Shown: one piece after another, positions 37,901-50,400 of the stretch
Numbering within the stretch: the stretch's first letter is position 1
Layout of the letters: each line of letters starts with the position of its first letter
Assembly (NCBI RefSeq): GCF_001417965.1
Contig: NW_018384102.1
Coordinates: forward strand, 995,145 to 1,059,144
Reading direction: 5' to 3'
Length of the DNA: 64,000 nt
Origin: Exaiptasia diaphana
Lineage: Eukaryota; Cnidaria; Anthozoa; Actiniaria; Aiptasiidae
Made by a program: the position numbers and the translations under genes
Notes under the pieces: model-generated
What the model was told of the DNA's origin: nothing
The model's input: only the letters and a program-made list of their open reading frames with translations
Databases searched by the model: none

Positions 37901-39923
37901 AATACCTTAGTTTTCTTTGCAGTTCAATTCTTATCGTTAACCTTCACTGTCTGCTATAATCTTATCATATAACTTATTAACTATCAACCATAATCTTTTT
38001 GCTATAGTGATTGTCCTACATTAGCAATGTATTTTGTAAAAATATTTATGGAAGCTCTTTACTTCTTGGTTAGCGATGTCACATCTATTATTACTTACAT
38101 AGCAATGCATTTTAGATGGCATGAGTGCATTCTTTAAATTTGGTTTTATTAGCCTTTCTTTCGTACAAAAGAAATCTAAAAATTGAAGCAAAACAAAGCT
38201 CAATTCAAAACTTGTACTTTGTCATTTCTAACTAATAAAAAAACCCGATGATATTAAAGCAATTTCTTTGAATTTAAACAATAAAAACATTGTCAATTAA
38301 ACAGAAAAATACCTTTTGCTGTCTATAAATGTGGAAAAAAAGCCAGTATTTGAGCTGATTTCATGTTGAAGCTGTACTGAATAATCATCGAGCTGGACTG
38401 GTGAGGAAGGCGAGACTATTTTCGATGCAAAATCGTCTTAAAATGATAACTAGAAAGCTTGAAACTTGACAAATGCAAAATCCTAGTTCAATTCTTCAAT
38501 GAGAAAGCTTTTGTATTTCTTGTTGATAGTTTTTGAGTACTTTTTTCTCTGTTATCGGCGAAGTACTCGCCATTTTGGATTCTTGAGAAAATTTTCAGTT
38601 CGAGAGAGACTGCAAACTAATAGGCTTCCTGTGGTTCGAGAGAGACTGGAAACTGCAACCCGACAGAAAAAAGGTAAAACTATAGCTGGCTAGCACAGCT
38701 AGCCCGCTAATTATGTGGTGTGTGTGGCACTAAGGAAATACAAAAACTTTTGAAATAATGGTTAGTTATAATAGTCCCTGAAAAAGGACTGAATATTATG
38801 AGTGAAAGACCCTTTAGTTAGTAATAAATTTGGAAAAACTTGAATGCAGTGAGAATTAGCTGAAGTGGTACAAAAGTACAGTTCAGAGTTCATAATGGAC
38901 CCTATAGTAACATGTATCTCATTGTGAAACAGGGTTTTGAGTAAGACCTTTAAGATTCAAGCCTTGACTAGGATCTTATGCAATGTAAGAATCACAAAAA
39001 AACTTGAAGGCAGATGGAATTTGTATATTATAATCAACCTAATAACAAAAGGATCCACAATACAGTCTATGAAAGAATTGTTCCTCATCGACAGCCTTAA
39101 AATACATTGTACTTCAAATGATACAGTTAATTGCACAGGAGCTCTGAACTATTGAGAATAATATATTAATTCGCCATTCTCTTAAATCAATTGGATTGAG
39201 TGCTTGTTCAGCACTTGAGACATTAGTAGCAAAGTGCCTTTGGTAATTTAGTATGAATATAGTAAGGACATGTAAGGCTTTTTATATTAAATGCTATTAA
39301 TTGATGAATTAGACTGCAACTAGGATGCCAAGATATATTAACATTGTGACTTACCTTGTTCTTTAACTGTAGCTCGCTCATTTGGTCTAGTTCTCTCCAC
39401 AAGAATCTGACTTGTGAACTGCATAAATTCTTTTATACTGCAAGACGTAAAAATAATTTCAAAGGACAAAATTAATCAAACTAACAACATCTGTAAATTT
39501 AATCAACAAGCTTAAGTGTTTAAGACCTACAAGGAAGCTACTAAATCTAAGATAGCTTACGTAAAATCTCTTAAGAATCATATTTTTGATCTCAGACACC
39601 TCAACCTATCCACTTTAGGCAGGTTATAGAACTGATGTTGTTTTTGCTTCGATTTCGCAATTTAACGTGTAAAAATCAGTTGCCTTTTGATATGAAACAC
39701 ATTTAGTACGAACATACGACACAAATTTCACCATATATTTAACAAAGTAGAGATCAGCCATGGCATCTAAAACGAAAATAAATGTTCAGTCGTCCCAATG
39801 TGTTCTAATTTTCGAAACGTACCTTGATCTTTGAAAATACCCAAAGGACTGAAGCTCGTAGGCAGAAACAAGAAGTTTAACCTTGATATCTTTTTGAAAA
39901 ACGCACAAAGCAAATAACTTCAT
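33724..39923 (-). CDS. YKT6: R-SNARE YKT6, 8 exons
   Basis: Synaptobrevin homologue YKT6, 197 aa (human 198). Exons in transcript order: 39823-39923, 39355-39437, 37022-37122, 36711-36769, 36582-36627, 35270-35335, 34748-34849, 33724-33759, all phase-consistent. The N-terminal longin domain (about 1-125) starts [12 protein letters not shown] and includes [28 protein letters not shown] and [14 protein letters not shown]. The R-SNARE motif follows (about 138-190: [19 protein letters not shown], zero-layer Arg162). The C-terminus ends CCCIQ: a CaaX box (Cys194) with X = Gln, favouring farnesylation, preceded by Cys193, the usual palmitoylation site. There is no membrane span, as expected. YKT6 works in ER-Golgi, endosomal/vacuolar and autophagosome fusion. 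Exon 1 starts at the family's normal Met. Confidence 0.96.
34949..34994. repeat. Poly(A) tract with an N
   Basis: An A run of about 45 bases interrupted by N at 34981, in the YKT6 intron just 5' (gene direction) of the SNARE exon. On the minus strand it is a T run that may add to the polypyrimidine tract. Its length in the assembly is unreliable. Confidence 0.9.
35799..35927. repeat. Fold-back repeat with 37-base perfect arms
   Basis: Arms 35799-35835 and 35891-35927 are exact reverse complements, starting tgctaaataagattta, with a 55-base AT-rich loop. Lies in YKT6 intron 5. MITE-like, no coding capacity. Confidence 0.8.
36209..36400. repeat. Degenerate minisatellite, about 33-base unit
   Basis: About six diverged units built on ttttt.gtc.aa, then cagttagccagac. 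Clear copies of the second word lie at about 36227-36240, 36250-36262 and 36387-36400. Lies in YKT6 intron 5, directly beside the SNARE-linker exon at 36582-36627. Confidence 0.65.
37123..39354. other. YKT6 intron 2
   Basis: 2.2 kb, AT-rich. Contains the tRNA-like segment at 37636-37717. A partial direct repeat of ttcgagagagactg lies at about 38600-38650. No other gene or element is recognised. Confidence 0.55.
37636..37717 (-). repeat. tRNA-like SINE head or tRNA pseudogene
   Basis: On the minus strand an A-box-like word (tatctcagctgg, 37689-37700) is followed at tRNA spacing by a B-box (ggttcaaatcc, 37641-37651). The acceptor stem does not pair and the anticodon arm is irregular, so it is not a working tRNA. 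AT-rich sequence continues downstream (lower coordinates), as in the body of a SINE. Confidence 0.6.
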
Positions 39924-42448
39924 ATTTGTGGATAGAAATGGCAATTTTCTTACCGCTCGTTCGTTTTTACATCAAATTTTCGAATCTAAATTTAGGGCCT
40001 AATGCCAGGTTACGTGGCAAAAATGTCGTAGAGAAGATCTACGTCATAATGTCACGGCGGTCACGCAATTTGCACTACATCAAAGATACCTCATAGATTA
40101 AAAGAAAAACCAAAGCAAACCATTTCAGCTTAAATTAGAAAACTTAACAGGCTTGAAGATAGGCACTTACGTTCGGCAAAATTCAGGCAAGGCTTTGAAA
40201 GATTTATTAAGTCGAAAATTCGGGCTCCCTGTGGTGGCAAGACTGTACAGTTTCCTGTTTAATTTTTAGCTAGAGTTTGCAATAAATGTTAAATACGTTA
40301 TTACCAAATTTACAAAATAATCCATGGGTGAAATTTAAAAAGACGATGGGAGTGAGATTCGGCTTCTCTATGACCGAAGAGAGACGAAAAGAGATTTTTG
40401 GAATCAAGGTAGCTTAATGGACGCGAGTTGTTGTTGTCTATTTCGTGAAGATAATTTTCTCGGTCTACTTAAAAAAACCTAATGATTGCACTTTCCAAGG
40501 TCAAATATATACATATATATACCATTCTGGTAACGCACCATTGGACAAGGAAAAGCTCTGGCAGATTGGCTAGGAGGATGCATGCCTGCCGTACGAGGCG
40601 AGGTTCAAGCCATCAATATTGCGCAATAACATGTATAGATAACTGTAGATAACTGTGTACGAGTGTGAAACCGTATCGCCTAGTTTCTCTCAAGATGACA
40701 TCGAACGGTGAGGGAGACTATTTTTTGTTGTTGCTCTTTTTTATATTTTTCTAAGTGCCACAACCAGGCTATTTCTATAGTATGCCGAAACTCAACAATT
40801 GTGATTGCTTCTAATGTTCATGGTCCATAAGAAGCGCTTGCCTGTTCTAAACAAAGCTAGGAGACTTTGAAATCGTGAAAGCAATAGTATTAAGGCGTAA
40901 ATTTTGAATTTAATAAAAACTCCCGGGTATCTAGTATTTTGAAATTCGTTCCCGGGTGCCGGGTATCTAGACACTTCGTATTTTATTACTTTGCCCTATT
41001 TGGGCAGGGACACCGCAACAGCTTGAGCCAATTACTGCGGACCCTCTACTCTCACACTCACTCCTACCTCTACATTAAGTATTTTAGCACACAACACTCT
41101 TCACATGTTGATTTTTGCTGAGGCAGGAGAACCGGAGGAAAACCCTCCTGGCAAGGGAGAGAACAACACATCAAACAAACTCAAACTCACATACGGACCA
41201 CAGCGGTTAGATGCCAGCCCTATCCACCCATGCCACCCTATTGTGATGGTATAACATTGAGGACATGGATTGGTAGAAAAGCACAGGAAATGCAAAAGAA
41301 AGGAACATACCAACAAATATATTTTATTTCATTATAATATCATATATTCCGAGTAGCAATCGGTTGTTGATTCATATGTGTTAACATAATTTTTTAACAT
41401 AATTCTTAAGTAAACTGACAAGGTCAATCAGTAAGTGATTTGATCAAAACCAGAAGATGTGAAAAGAGAGATCGCAATTTGCTCGCTTCATAAGCAGAAG
41501 ATCAGACTAAGAGATTAAAAAAAATAGATGGCTACGAATGAGTTCGCTTTCATTTGATCGTGATGAATTAGAGTGAAATTTGGATCTTTTGTTATCAACA
41601 AATCCTACTTAAATTGTCATTTTCATTGCACGTTCTGAAATGAAAGCGGCTCTAGATAAGTGACGATCAACAGACATAGTTACTGAATAACTAAATTACA
41701 TTAGACCGATCTTATCCTATTTCTAACTTGTGTATATAATCTGACCAGTAGATCTTCGTTAAAATTATTATTGTGAAACTATATGCGACTGTTAAATCTG
41801 TTTTTCAAAAAAGAGTTAGGAGAGAGAATGGGAATTTGCGAACGACAGTTTCTTTGGGTATATACGTGGATGGATATTCTTCAACTATGACGTCAACAAA
41901 GTAAACTTAAGATAAATAGGTTTTCGCTGTATGTCATGGGTTATGTGGTCTGTTCTTCAGTGTCCATGGTACATCTAGATCATGCTTTCTCATCCTCTCG
42001 TCCTCTTCTCCAATAACCCGAACACCTATTAAAAAAACGTTGCCAGAGAGATTTCATGACCGAAATGAACTATGGTTAAGCAGTTTGAAATAAGAAAGTT
42101 TAGCAGACAATACTTTCCATTGCAGTGTACACCACTTTAAAAAACGTTGTCGGGTTCAGAATGGTTAATTTATCAAAGTGATTTATGGTAACTGGAACTT
42201 TAAATAATATTTGCATAAACAGCATTAATTAATAACATTTTTCATGGAAGAGACCATAATCATTTAGCCAAGACGGTGTTCAGGATCTGAAACACTTCTT
42301 AACACATGAATCTTAGCTTTGATGACATCACCTTTGTGAACCAGACAACTTTTTTTTAATTCAGTGTATAACTGACAGAAAACAAACCATGGATGATAAA
42401 AGCACTAGTATTTTTATTATCCATGATTGTTGACCTTGCGTAATGAAC
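39924..42448. other. Intergenic region between YKT6 5' end and polycystin 3' end
   Basis: 2.5 kb. The low end is the YKT6 promoter side. A fragment of MITE family A lies at about 40690-40745 and a SINE-like copy at about 41100-41260. Near the high end, a minus-strand AATAAA (plus TTTATT 42413-42418) lies 31 bases past the polycystin stop. No gene is supported. Confidence 0.6.
41100..41260 (-). repeat. Degenerate SINE copy (tail type common in anthozoan genomes)
   Basis: On the minus strand the order 'gtatgtgagtttgag', 'gttctctcccttgcc', 'gagggttttcctccggttctcc' and 'cagcaaaaatcaacatg' follows the tail of a SINE I remember as widely dispersed in coral and sea anemone genomes. The tRNA-derived head is badly decayed. 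The identification is from memory and was not searched. Confidence 0.5.
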
Positions 42449-44403
42449 TTATTCGTCATCTTGTAGAAGCTCTAAAACTATCGTGGAGGTAGAATCGTCC
42501 TCGGAACTCAAACTGTCAGTATCGTAGTGGGAAGCGAGTGCTTCCACTATTTCCTTTTCTGCCATATCAATATCCACACTCATACTTTCTAGATCAACTA
42601 AGGATCTGTGTATTCCTTGCACTTTCTTTGGTAGATCTATGATACTTTTCTCTAAGTCAAGTCGCCTCTGTGTTTCCTCGTCTACCCCGGGTATATACTC
42701 CAATCGAGGGACATTCCATGGTTGACCTATAGGCTTGCTCACACCCACCATTACTTTTAATCTTTGAATCATAAAATCAGCTATTTCAAATTCCTTGTTG
42801 TTTAGATTCGTCTCCTCGCTGACCTCAGCGTAGGTATCCATGAGAACTGCTATGAAAATGTTCAGCAGAAAGAAAACCATTAACACAGCGAACACCACAA
42901 AGAAGACTGGACCCAAAATGGAATCCGTTAGTGAGAGCTCCACGAAGTAAGCCTTCCCAAGCATCATAGCTAGAAGGGTTTGTATTGTCAGGAGCAATGA
43001 TCCAAATCCATTTGTATATCGACCGAAGTACAAATACGAAAAACTAACCAACGAAGCGAAGAGCACGAACGCTTCTAACGACAGGAGTTTGAGCTTTGGT
43101 GACGCCCTCACAACAGTCTTATAGAGAACAACGATATTCCGGTTGAATCTCATTAGATAAAGAAATTTTAAGGTGGTGAGGAATACAATGAGGGCGATAA
43201 CATAGGTGTTCACTGTCGCCCACTGTGTGGTATACTGGAAGCTAATAAAGACGAAAGGGTTATCGTATACTTTTTGAATAGTTCTCTCAGCGTCGATCTT
43301 CCGTACTATTACCAAACCCACACAAACGAACGTAAGGATTATGATCACTAATTGTATAACATTCCAAAAGACCTGGAAGTACTCCTTGCGAAGATGAAAG
43401 ATTTTTTTACAGTTTATGTACGTCATCACAAAAGTGATGGCCAACACTAAAAATTGGCTGATCATGACAACAGAGTTATTAGGCCCTGGGTTGGGATACA
43501 AACGAAAAGTTTCGATCCTTAGAAGAGAAATACTACCGCCCAGTCCTTGCATCTCCACGAGATGGGTTAATACACTGAAAAGGTTGGCATAAGCATTGTA
43601 AACAGTCAGTTCGACGAATATGGCCCTAGTTTGGTCATCAATCCACTTATTCAATTTCAGCTCACTTATAACTCGATTAGCCTGATCAGTGTTGTAGCCA
43701 AGATTTGCAGTGTAGCCACCTCCACCGTAGAAATTGGCCTGTCCCCAGTAAGGAATTCCATTGAGTTCTAGTATTCCTTTGTAGCGCCAAGGCTCTGGAC
43801 ATACACTCGGCGTCAGATTCGAGTTCTTCTTCCAGCCAGGAAGAAAGAATGACTGGACCTCATCGAATGCAGAGTAGAAGTTTTCACAAATGTTTTCTGT
43901 TAATCTCACAGAGCATGGAACTAAAAAAGATAATAATAATAATAATAAAAAAAATCAAAGTAATCACTCCTTAAAGCGAATTTGTGACTATCCCGTCCTT
44001 AGTAACTTTGCAAGGGGTTTTGGGTTCGGAGTCGGGGCACTGGAGAAGACGGAAAAGAGCCTTCTCTTCCCAGGATTAAAACAGATATACCAACAAATAT
44101 ATACCAACAATTTGATTAACTCCCAAAATGAGGCGTCATTTAAACGGGGCTTGTGTTCTTGTTTTTAAGCACTTTAGTGTTAGAGGAAGATCCTAAAGGG
44201 TGGTTTTTCATAAACCCGCAAACTTTGAAAGTCAGTTCTTTACCTTTCTTAACCCGAAGTTGTCGCAATCGTGGCATCCCTACTATATACAAGTTTTTGT
44301 CAGATGCGTATCCCTCAAGATCTGGATCAGACTTGGAAGTTCGTCCATCATACGCGAATGGAAGAAGGCTGCCATACAAATAAGACCAGAAAGCTTTTGG
44401 GTC
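42449..44403 (-). other. Polycystin cation-channel module
   Basis: The last two exons code for the extracellular loop between spans 6 and 7 (AFWSYLYGSLLPF, ILELNGIPYWGQ, FVELTVYNAYANLF), then six membrane segments with a pore-helix region (LLTIQTLLAMMLGKAYF) and a long last span (VLMVFFLLNIFIAVLMDTYAE). The cytoplasmic tail ends in acidic and serine-rich sequence. The last span contains the N-I-F-I-A-V wording typical of polycystin channels. Confidence 0.9.
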
Positions 44404-47400
44404 CTGAACCTATGAACCAAGAATTTAAAAGAACCTCAAGCGCTTTATCATTTTGTAGTATAAGGTTCAAAAAAGCTGGGAATTCCCTTGGAAGGATTTA
44501 CTTGGTACATAATTATATACATAAAAGAGATTATTCAATGAAAAAACAAAATTCGTCAGTGTACCGAACGCCATCTCTATCAAGAAATAAAAATCATTTG
44601 ACGTTTTCATTCGCATTAGCATATACTTTCCTGTGTTCTGGAGTTCATGTACGTGACCAAATCGAAAAAAAGGAATAACGTCTTTTATTATCAAATATGA
44701 GTCTCGACGAGTAACTTTTGAATAAACAAACATATTTTTTTTTATCTTATTATCGAGACTTAACTATATGCATTCAAAGTGTCGTAGATACATTACCTCT
44801 TTGCTGAGAGCATTGTTTAGCGTATTCGTTTGATAATATGCCATTGGATCTCTATCCGAATAACTGATGACCACCAACATGAGCAAAAACACGGCGTGGA
44901 AGATATTTTCTTTCATTATACCATACATCTGGTTTTCTTTTAGCTTGTGTTGTCTTGCTTTCTCAATCATCTCTGGGTCTGGTGGTTCAAAGTCAACGCA
45001 GGCTTCGGGATGAAAATCACTGGCCTCGGACGACGTCCCCTCGTCATTCACTTTCTTACCTGCACTCGCATTTTGGAAATCACTGGGAAGTGTTTTTAAT
45101 ACAGCAGCCACAAAAAGAGCGATTCCGCACACTTTAATTGGTTGAGTTACAAAAGCGTCTTGGAAAAAAGACACAAGCATAGACGTAAGCCATTGCTCGG
45201 ATATTTCCTTTCCCCACATCATGCTATAGAATAATGTTATGGTGGCTGACGTTAAAGTCATCAGAAAACAGAGCGTCCAAGCAATGTATACGGTCCAATA
45301 TGGAATTCCTTCTTGTTTTTGCTTCTCCTCAGAATTGCTGTATTCTGGCTTATTTTCACATTTAGAGATTCCATCAAACTCGAAAACGGTACCTTGTACA
45401 TCATCAAGGTCATTTTTTTCTGGTTTTGGTCGCGCCTTTCGAAATATCTGAATGATGATAACATTTACAGGAAGTGCAATGAAACTGCTTTGAATACCAA
45501 TCATTAATTGTCTTATACTGAATCTTAATGGACCGATTGCAACAGAGGATCCATCAGTAGCTCCACCAGGTAGATTATAAAACATTGCACTGGTCATCAT
45601 TGTCGTAAAAAGCAAGGACATGCAGCAAGATAGACGTTGGAGCCGAGTGAAACTGCTTTTCGGCGGTTTACCTATGACTGACAGCCACAAATGACCGTCA
45701 AATAGATCCTGAGAGGTCTTTGTTCGAAATAATGTCTTGAAGTTTTTCAATTCCTTATCACCGCTTACGATTATCAAGCGGTCCACAAGCCCGTCGTCCT
45801 TATCAAGCGCAAGCCAGCGGTCACATACAAAAATCCATTGTTGCTGAGAGTTAAGATCCCGAATGATGACGTAGCTCAGGTACCAAGATGAATCTTCACC
45901 AGACATGTCATGCCATACTCTTAAGTACTGAAGAGGTCCAAGGCTTGATGGTAAAGTGACCTGGAATTCATTTGTAGCACCTCGAGCAAAAAGGTGCTTG
46001 GTGTCATCTTGGAGAGACAAAGTACCACTTTGACCTTTTTGTCCGATGATATTCATACAGACTTTAGCTGTTGTAGCTGAGTTTTGCCAAGATCCAGTTT
46101 GTACCGTTATATGATAATCATTACTGTTGGCACCAAGATAACGACCGTCCTCGATCTCAATAATGGTTACACCTCCCTGTAAATAAATATAACGTCGAAA
46201 ATAAGGTGATCTGATAACATTCTCTTTGAATTGTCAGAAAGTTTTCGGCTCTTCAGATTTCAAGACCGGGTGATGGCGCATTGATATATTAGGTACCATA
46301 CTCTTGATAGAAGCTAATGCTAAGGAAGCAATAGTTATTCGGACAACTTTGACTATTGCAGAAATGAAGTTGTACCTCTAATAAGAGGCCCTCTCTTTAG
46401 CGGTCACTTACGAATTTTCCGAAAATCGGTTCAAATATGACATCTATTTATGGGTTCACCTCTATTAAACGGGATGACCGCTTAATAAAGGTTCCGCTGT
46501 ACTTTGTTTTAAGAAACATACCTTAAGAAGATCTTTCTTGTCCTTCTTACGCACTAAGACTCCAATCAAAATATACAAAGCAAAGGCTGTACAGATAGTC
46601 AGAAGTACTGCAAGATTGTCCGAGATGTTTCCAAATCCTGCCCAGACCTGGTCAAAATCAATTGGGTTTGGAGCAACCAACAAACCTCCACCAAACTGGG
46701 TTAGATGGTTGCAGAGACAATGGACTGCGTGAAGCTTTGTGTTCTTTCCAACCTATGAAATCAAGGTGATGAGTGCGTTAAAGGGCATGGTTTGAAAATA
46801 TAAATGCATCGTGATATAAGCAAAAACTTAGTCTTTATAATCACTTTATATGCTGAATGAATGCAGATATTGTAGGATTCCATCTTAAAACCGACGAATG
46901 GAAACGGTTTATTGAGTCATCTCATTCTATATGCTGAATGAATGCAGATATTGTAGGATTCCATCTTAAAACCGACGAATGGAAACGGTTTATTGAGTCA
47001 TCTCATTTTACATATAATGCAAAATCCAAAACATGACTGCACGATCAATGATCAGCAAGGACGTAGTTAATTAGTTCATGACTAAAGCTGCATAAAAAAT
47101 TACTGATAATAGTTCAAGCTATCAAAGTATTCTTTTTTCAATCCCACTCTCGTTCCCCTAAAATAATTAACTTTCGTTGTAAATTACATCAATTCATAAG
47201 AATCACCGAAACATGTGAAACGAGAAGTTCTATATTAGAAAATTAAATGCACACTACCTTGCACCCATTTGTTGTCCACACCTCCTTTTTTTCGTTCCAA
47301 TATTTACAAGGTGAGTAAATGGTCGTTAGAGAATATGCCATATGCTTTTCTGGATCATATTTAGGAACATTATCAACAAAAGTAGCCTTAGAGATGTCTA

Positions 47401-50400
47401 CTCCAGGGGGTAGGGTAGGTGGTCGCTCTGGAGGATCTTTATATTTGAGGCATGATCGCTTTTGACGCTTGTAAGTGCCGCAGTCTCTTCTTGTCCGACT
47501 CTGAGGTTCACCACCAGGCCTTTTCATTTTTAGCGCCAAGTAGTAATTTCCAGTCTCTTTTACTATAGACTCATTAACTAATATCGCATACGCCTCTTGA
47601 GAACACTTCTGTAGTCCTGAAGAGTCTGATGTGCAAAAGGATTGGTCTGGTATAGTTACATATAATGGGTCTCTCTTGACATTTGGGCGTTCTTTGTATT
47701 TAAAATATACATCTATGATCACATCTGAGTAGTTTGCTAGAAAGATGATGTGAAGAGGGATACTATCCATACTCCAGTTGTACCTATGAAAAGCGGTAGA
47801 TCCCATCTCCTTGCCAATGAATGTCGCATTGCTGACCGGCGAAAGCTCAGGGACCTTTCTTGGGATGTACATCGAGAACGGTTTCGATAATCCATCCACT
47901 TTTATTTCGGTTGAGTTTTCCGTCTTAAGGTTTAGACTTACAGTACTTGATACATCCTCGGCGCTTGGGTCCCAAGTATTATGGTTTTCGGGGAACGCCA
48001 GGAACTGCGCATATAACAAACATTATTGAAATTTTAGGAAGTTCCCGAAAATATAATAGGAATAACTATTAATTTGAAGAGCATATTTTTGAGAACTCAA
48101 AAAGGGGCTGCAGAACAGTAATACTCGCCTTTTCATTAACAACAACAAATCAATAACGATAACCTTTGAAACTATTCAGTTACGTAAAGATGCTTCAATA
48201 ACCAATGTATATTTTACCTCTGCATCAACAAATGAGCTATTTTTCATGGTATCACCAAAAATTTCATCAGAAGGAGGCATATCTACTTGCGATTCACCGT
48301 CTCCTAATGTTTTGTTCCCCATTTGACTCGGTTGTTGACGAGACACCACAATGCTCATTGATGGCGATTTGATAACAGTTGGTGCCTCTCCAGCAACCTT
48401 GAAGTTCAGCAAGCTCTTAGTCATTTTATGTACTAACTTAGTTGACTGCTTCGCTATTTCCTTGCCCTGAGAAAAATCAAGGAATATATCCAGTCATAAT
48501 AAAAAAAGATTTGCAATATCAATTAATTTTGGGGGGGCAGATAATACGCGTTCGTGTTTTATAGAGATGATGAGAGTAACAGAAAGAAAATGTCGACTGC
48601 CGTTCAAATATGGGAAGGGAGATATGGTAATGTGCAATTTCAACTCTCTATATATCATCACGGAATAGCCATGGGAATCGAGATAAACTTACAGCTTTTC
48701 TTGCGCTCTCAATATCAGACCCACTGTCTTTTGGACTTTGAGATCCGTACACTTTTGCCGAATCACCCGAGGCAGCCATCAAGTTTCCCATGAGAAATGC
48801 TAGCGTTGTTGACGCTTCCTTTACATCCGATGTCCCTACTCCATCTTCAAACGAGGAATCGAGAAGACTCACCATGGTTTCAGAGGATTCCAGGATCAGT
48901 TTCTGTAATTTTTCATATATATATTGTGAGGTGTTATAGTTCTTTATTTTCCTCAAGATAATAAAATGGAAACACAAATTGAATTGGAAGTGTCCATTCT
49001 TCTTTGTATACTGTAAAAGGGACCGATTAAAACAATGGAAACTATGTCTTAGATGCAAAAACGAAGGAATCTTTTTAAAGTGCATTAAACGGTATGGGCT
49101 CAATTCATCTACTGGAAGATCGCTGGATTTGTATTTCTTACTTGTGAATCTAAAGGAACCTCGTCTTTGGCGATGGTCGTAGCTGCAAATGTAGGCCCAA
49201 TTTGGTTTATTCCTTGCAAACTGTCAACTGTTACGGAATGGAGGTTCTTCAAAACATTAGTTCTCATCTGAAATAATAATAATAAAAAAATGAGTCTAAA
49301 TCCGTGGAACAGAGATCAGGCTTTTAAGATTAAAACTTGATTGAATCATCCATACTGTTACTATTATAGATTCACGGCCTCAGGGTTAAAACTTTGACCC
49401 CAGCCCTTCAACACTAAAAATCTCGATTCGTACTCCTAGGCAAACCCTGAAAACAATGTGATTTCAAATCGTCAGACGATCCTCCCAATCGCAAGACTAT
49501 AAAATAAAATGTGTGATCCATCCAAGAAGCTCTTTCCTGGTCAATCCTTATACCTCCTGTCCTTTCTTTCTGCCTTCTTCGGTCTTCTCACTGGTGGAAA
49601 GTGCATTCACGATTGACATTTTAGCGTTGACAACTTGTGCGAATTCTTGGACTTTACCATTACTGAGCAATTTCATGGCCTCGCTGTTATTTGAAGATAA
49701 ATCAGATTCCAAATCCTCCAATAAAGCTCCCTTTGGTGTTGGCGGTAGTTTTACCTTTAGTAGAAAATATGTATTAATTTAATTAAAATGTAAATAACTT
49801 TAAGGTTAGCGGGAGCCTTTTGAGATAGAGGTATAAAACTAATTCACGCATATCAGTCTCGAGAATAGAAACCTTGCAGGTGACGTGAAATCAGCTGATT
49901 CATTGGAGGGCAAGACAAAAAAGTTTTCTCTCTTGAGAAATAAAATTCATTGTTTTGTCCTCAAGTTTTCGAGCTGCATTTCTATTAAAGAGCTGCTTGC
50001 ATGAAAATGGCTTTATTTCAAAACTTCAAGCAGTACAAATATATGACTCATTTATATCTATTTAAAACAATTGGATTGAGTAAATGACGTCATCTACTCA
50101 AATTTTTTGCCCAAATTATTAAGGATTTGCATCAATATTTTCTTGAAATCTGTTGCTTCATGATTATTACACCCATATGGATAGGTCTATTTGATTTCCA
50201 AGTCTTTTCTAATGTTTCGCAATTTTCGTCCAAGTAGCCCTTTAACTGCAAGGGCAATTGTCCGTTCCGAAATTCAAAAAAGGGACTGGTGACTAGTCAC
50301 AAACTCGATACCGTTTGAAGTAATCAAAAAACAGACACCTGGACAAGAAAGAGCATATTAAAATTAGTAAAGCTTCTGAGTTTGAGAGTATTCGGATTAA

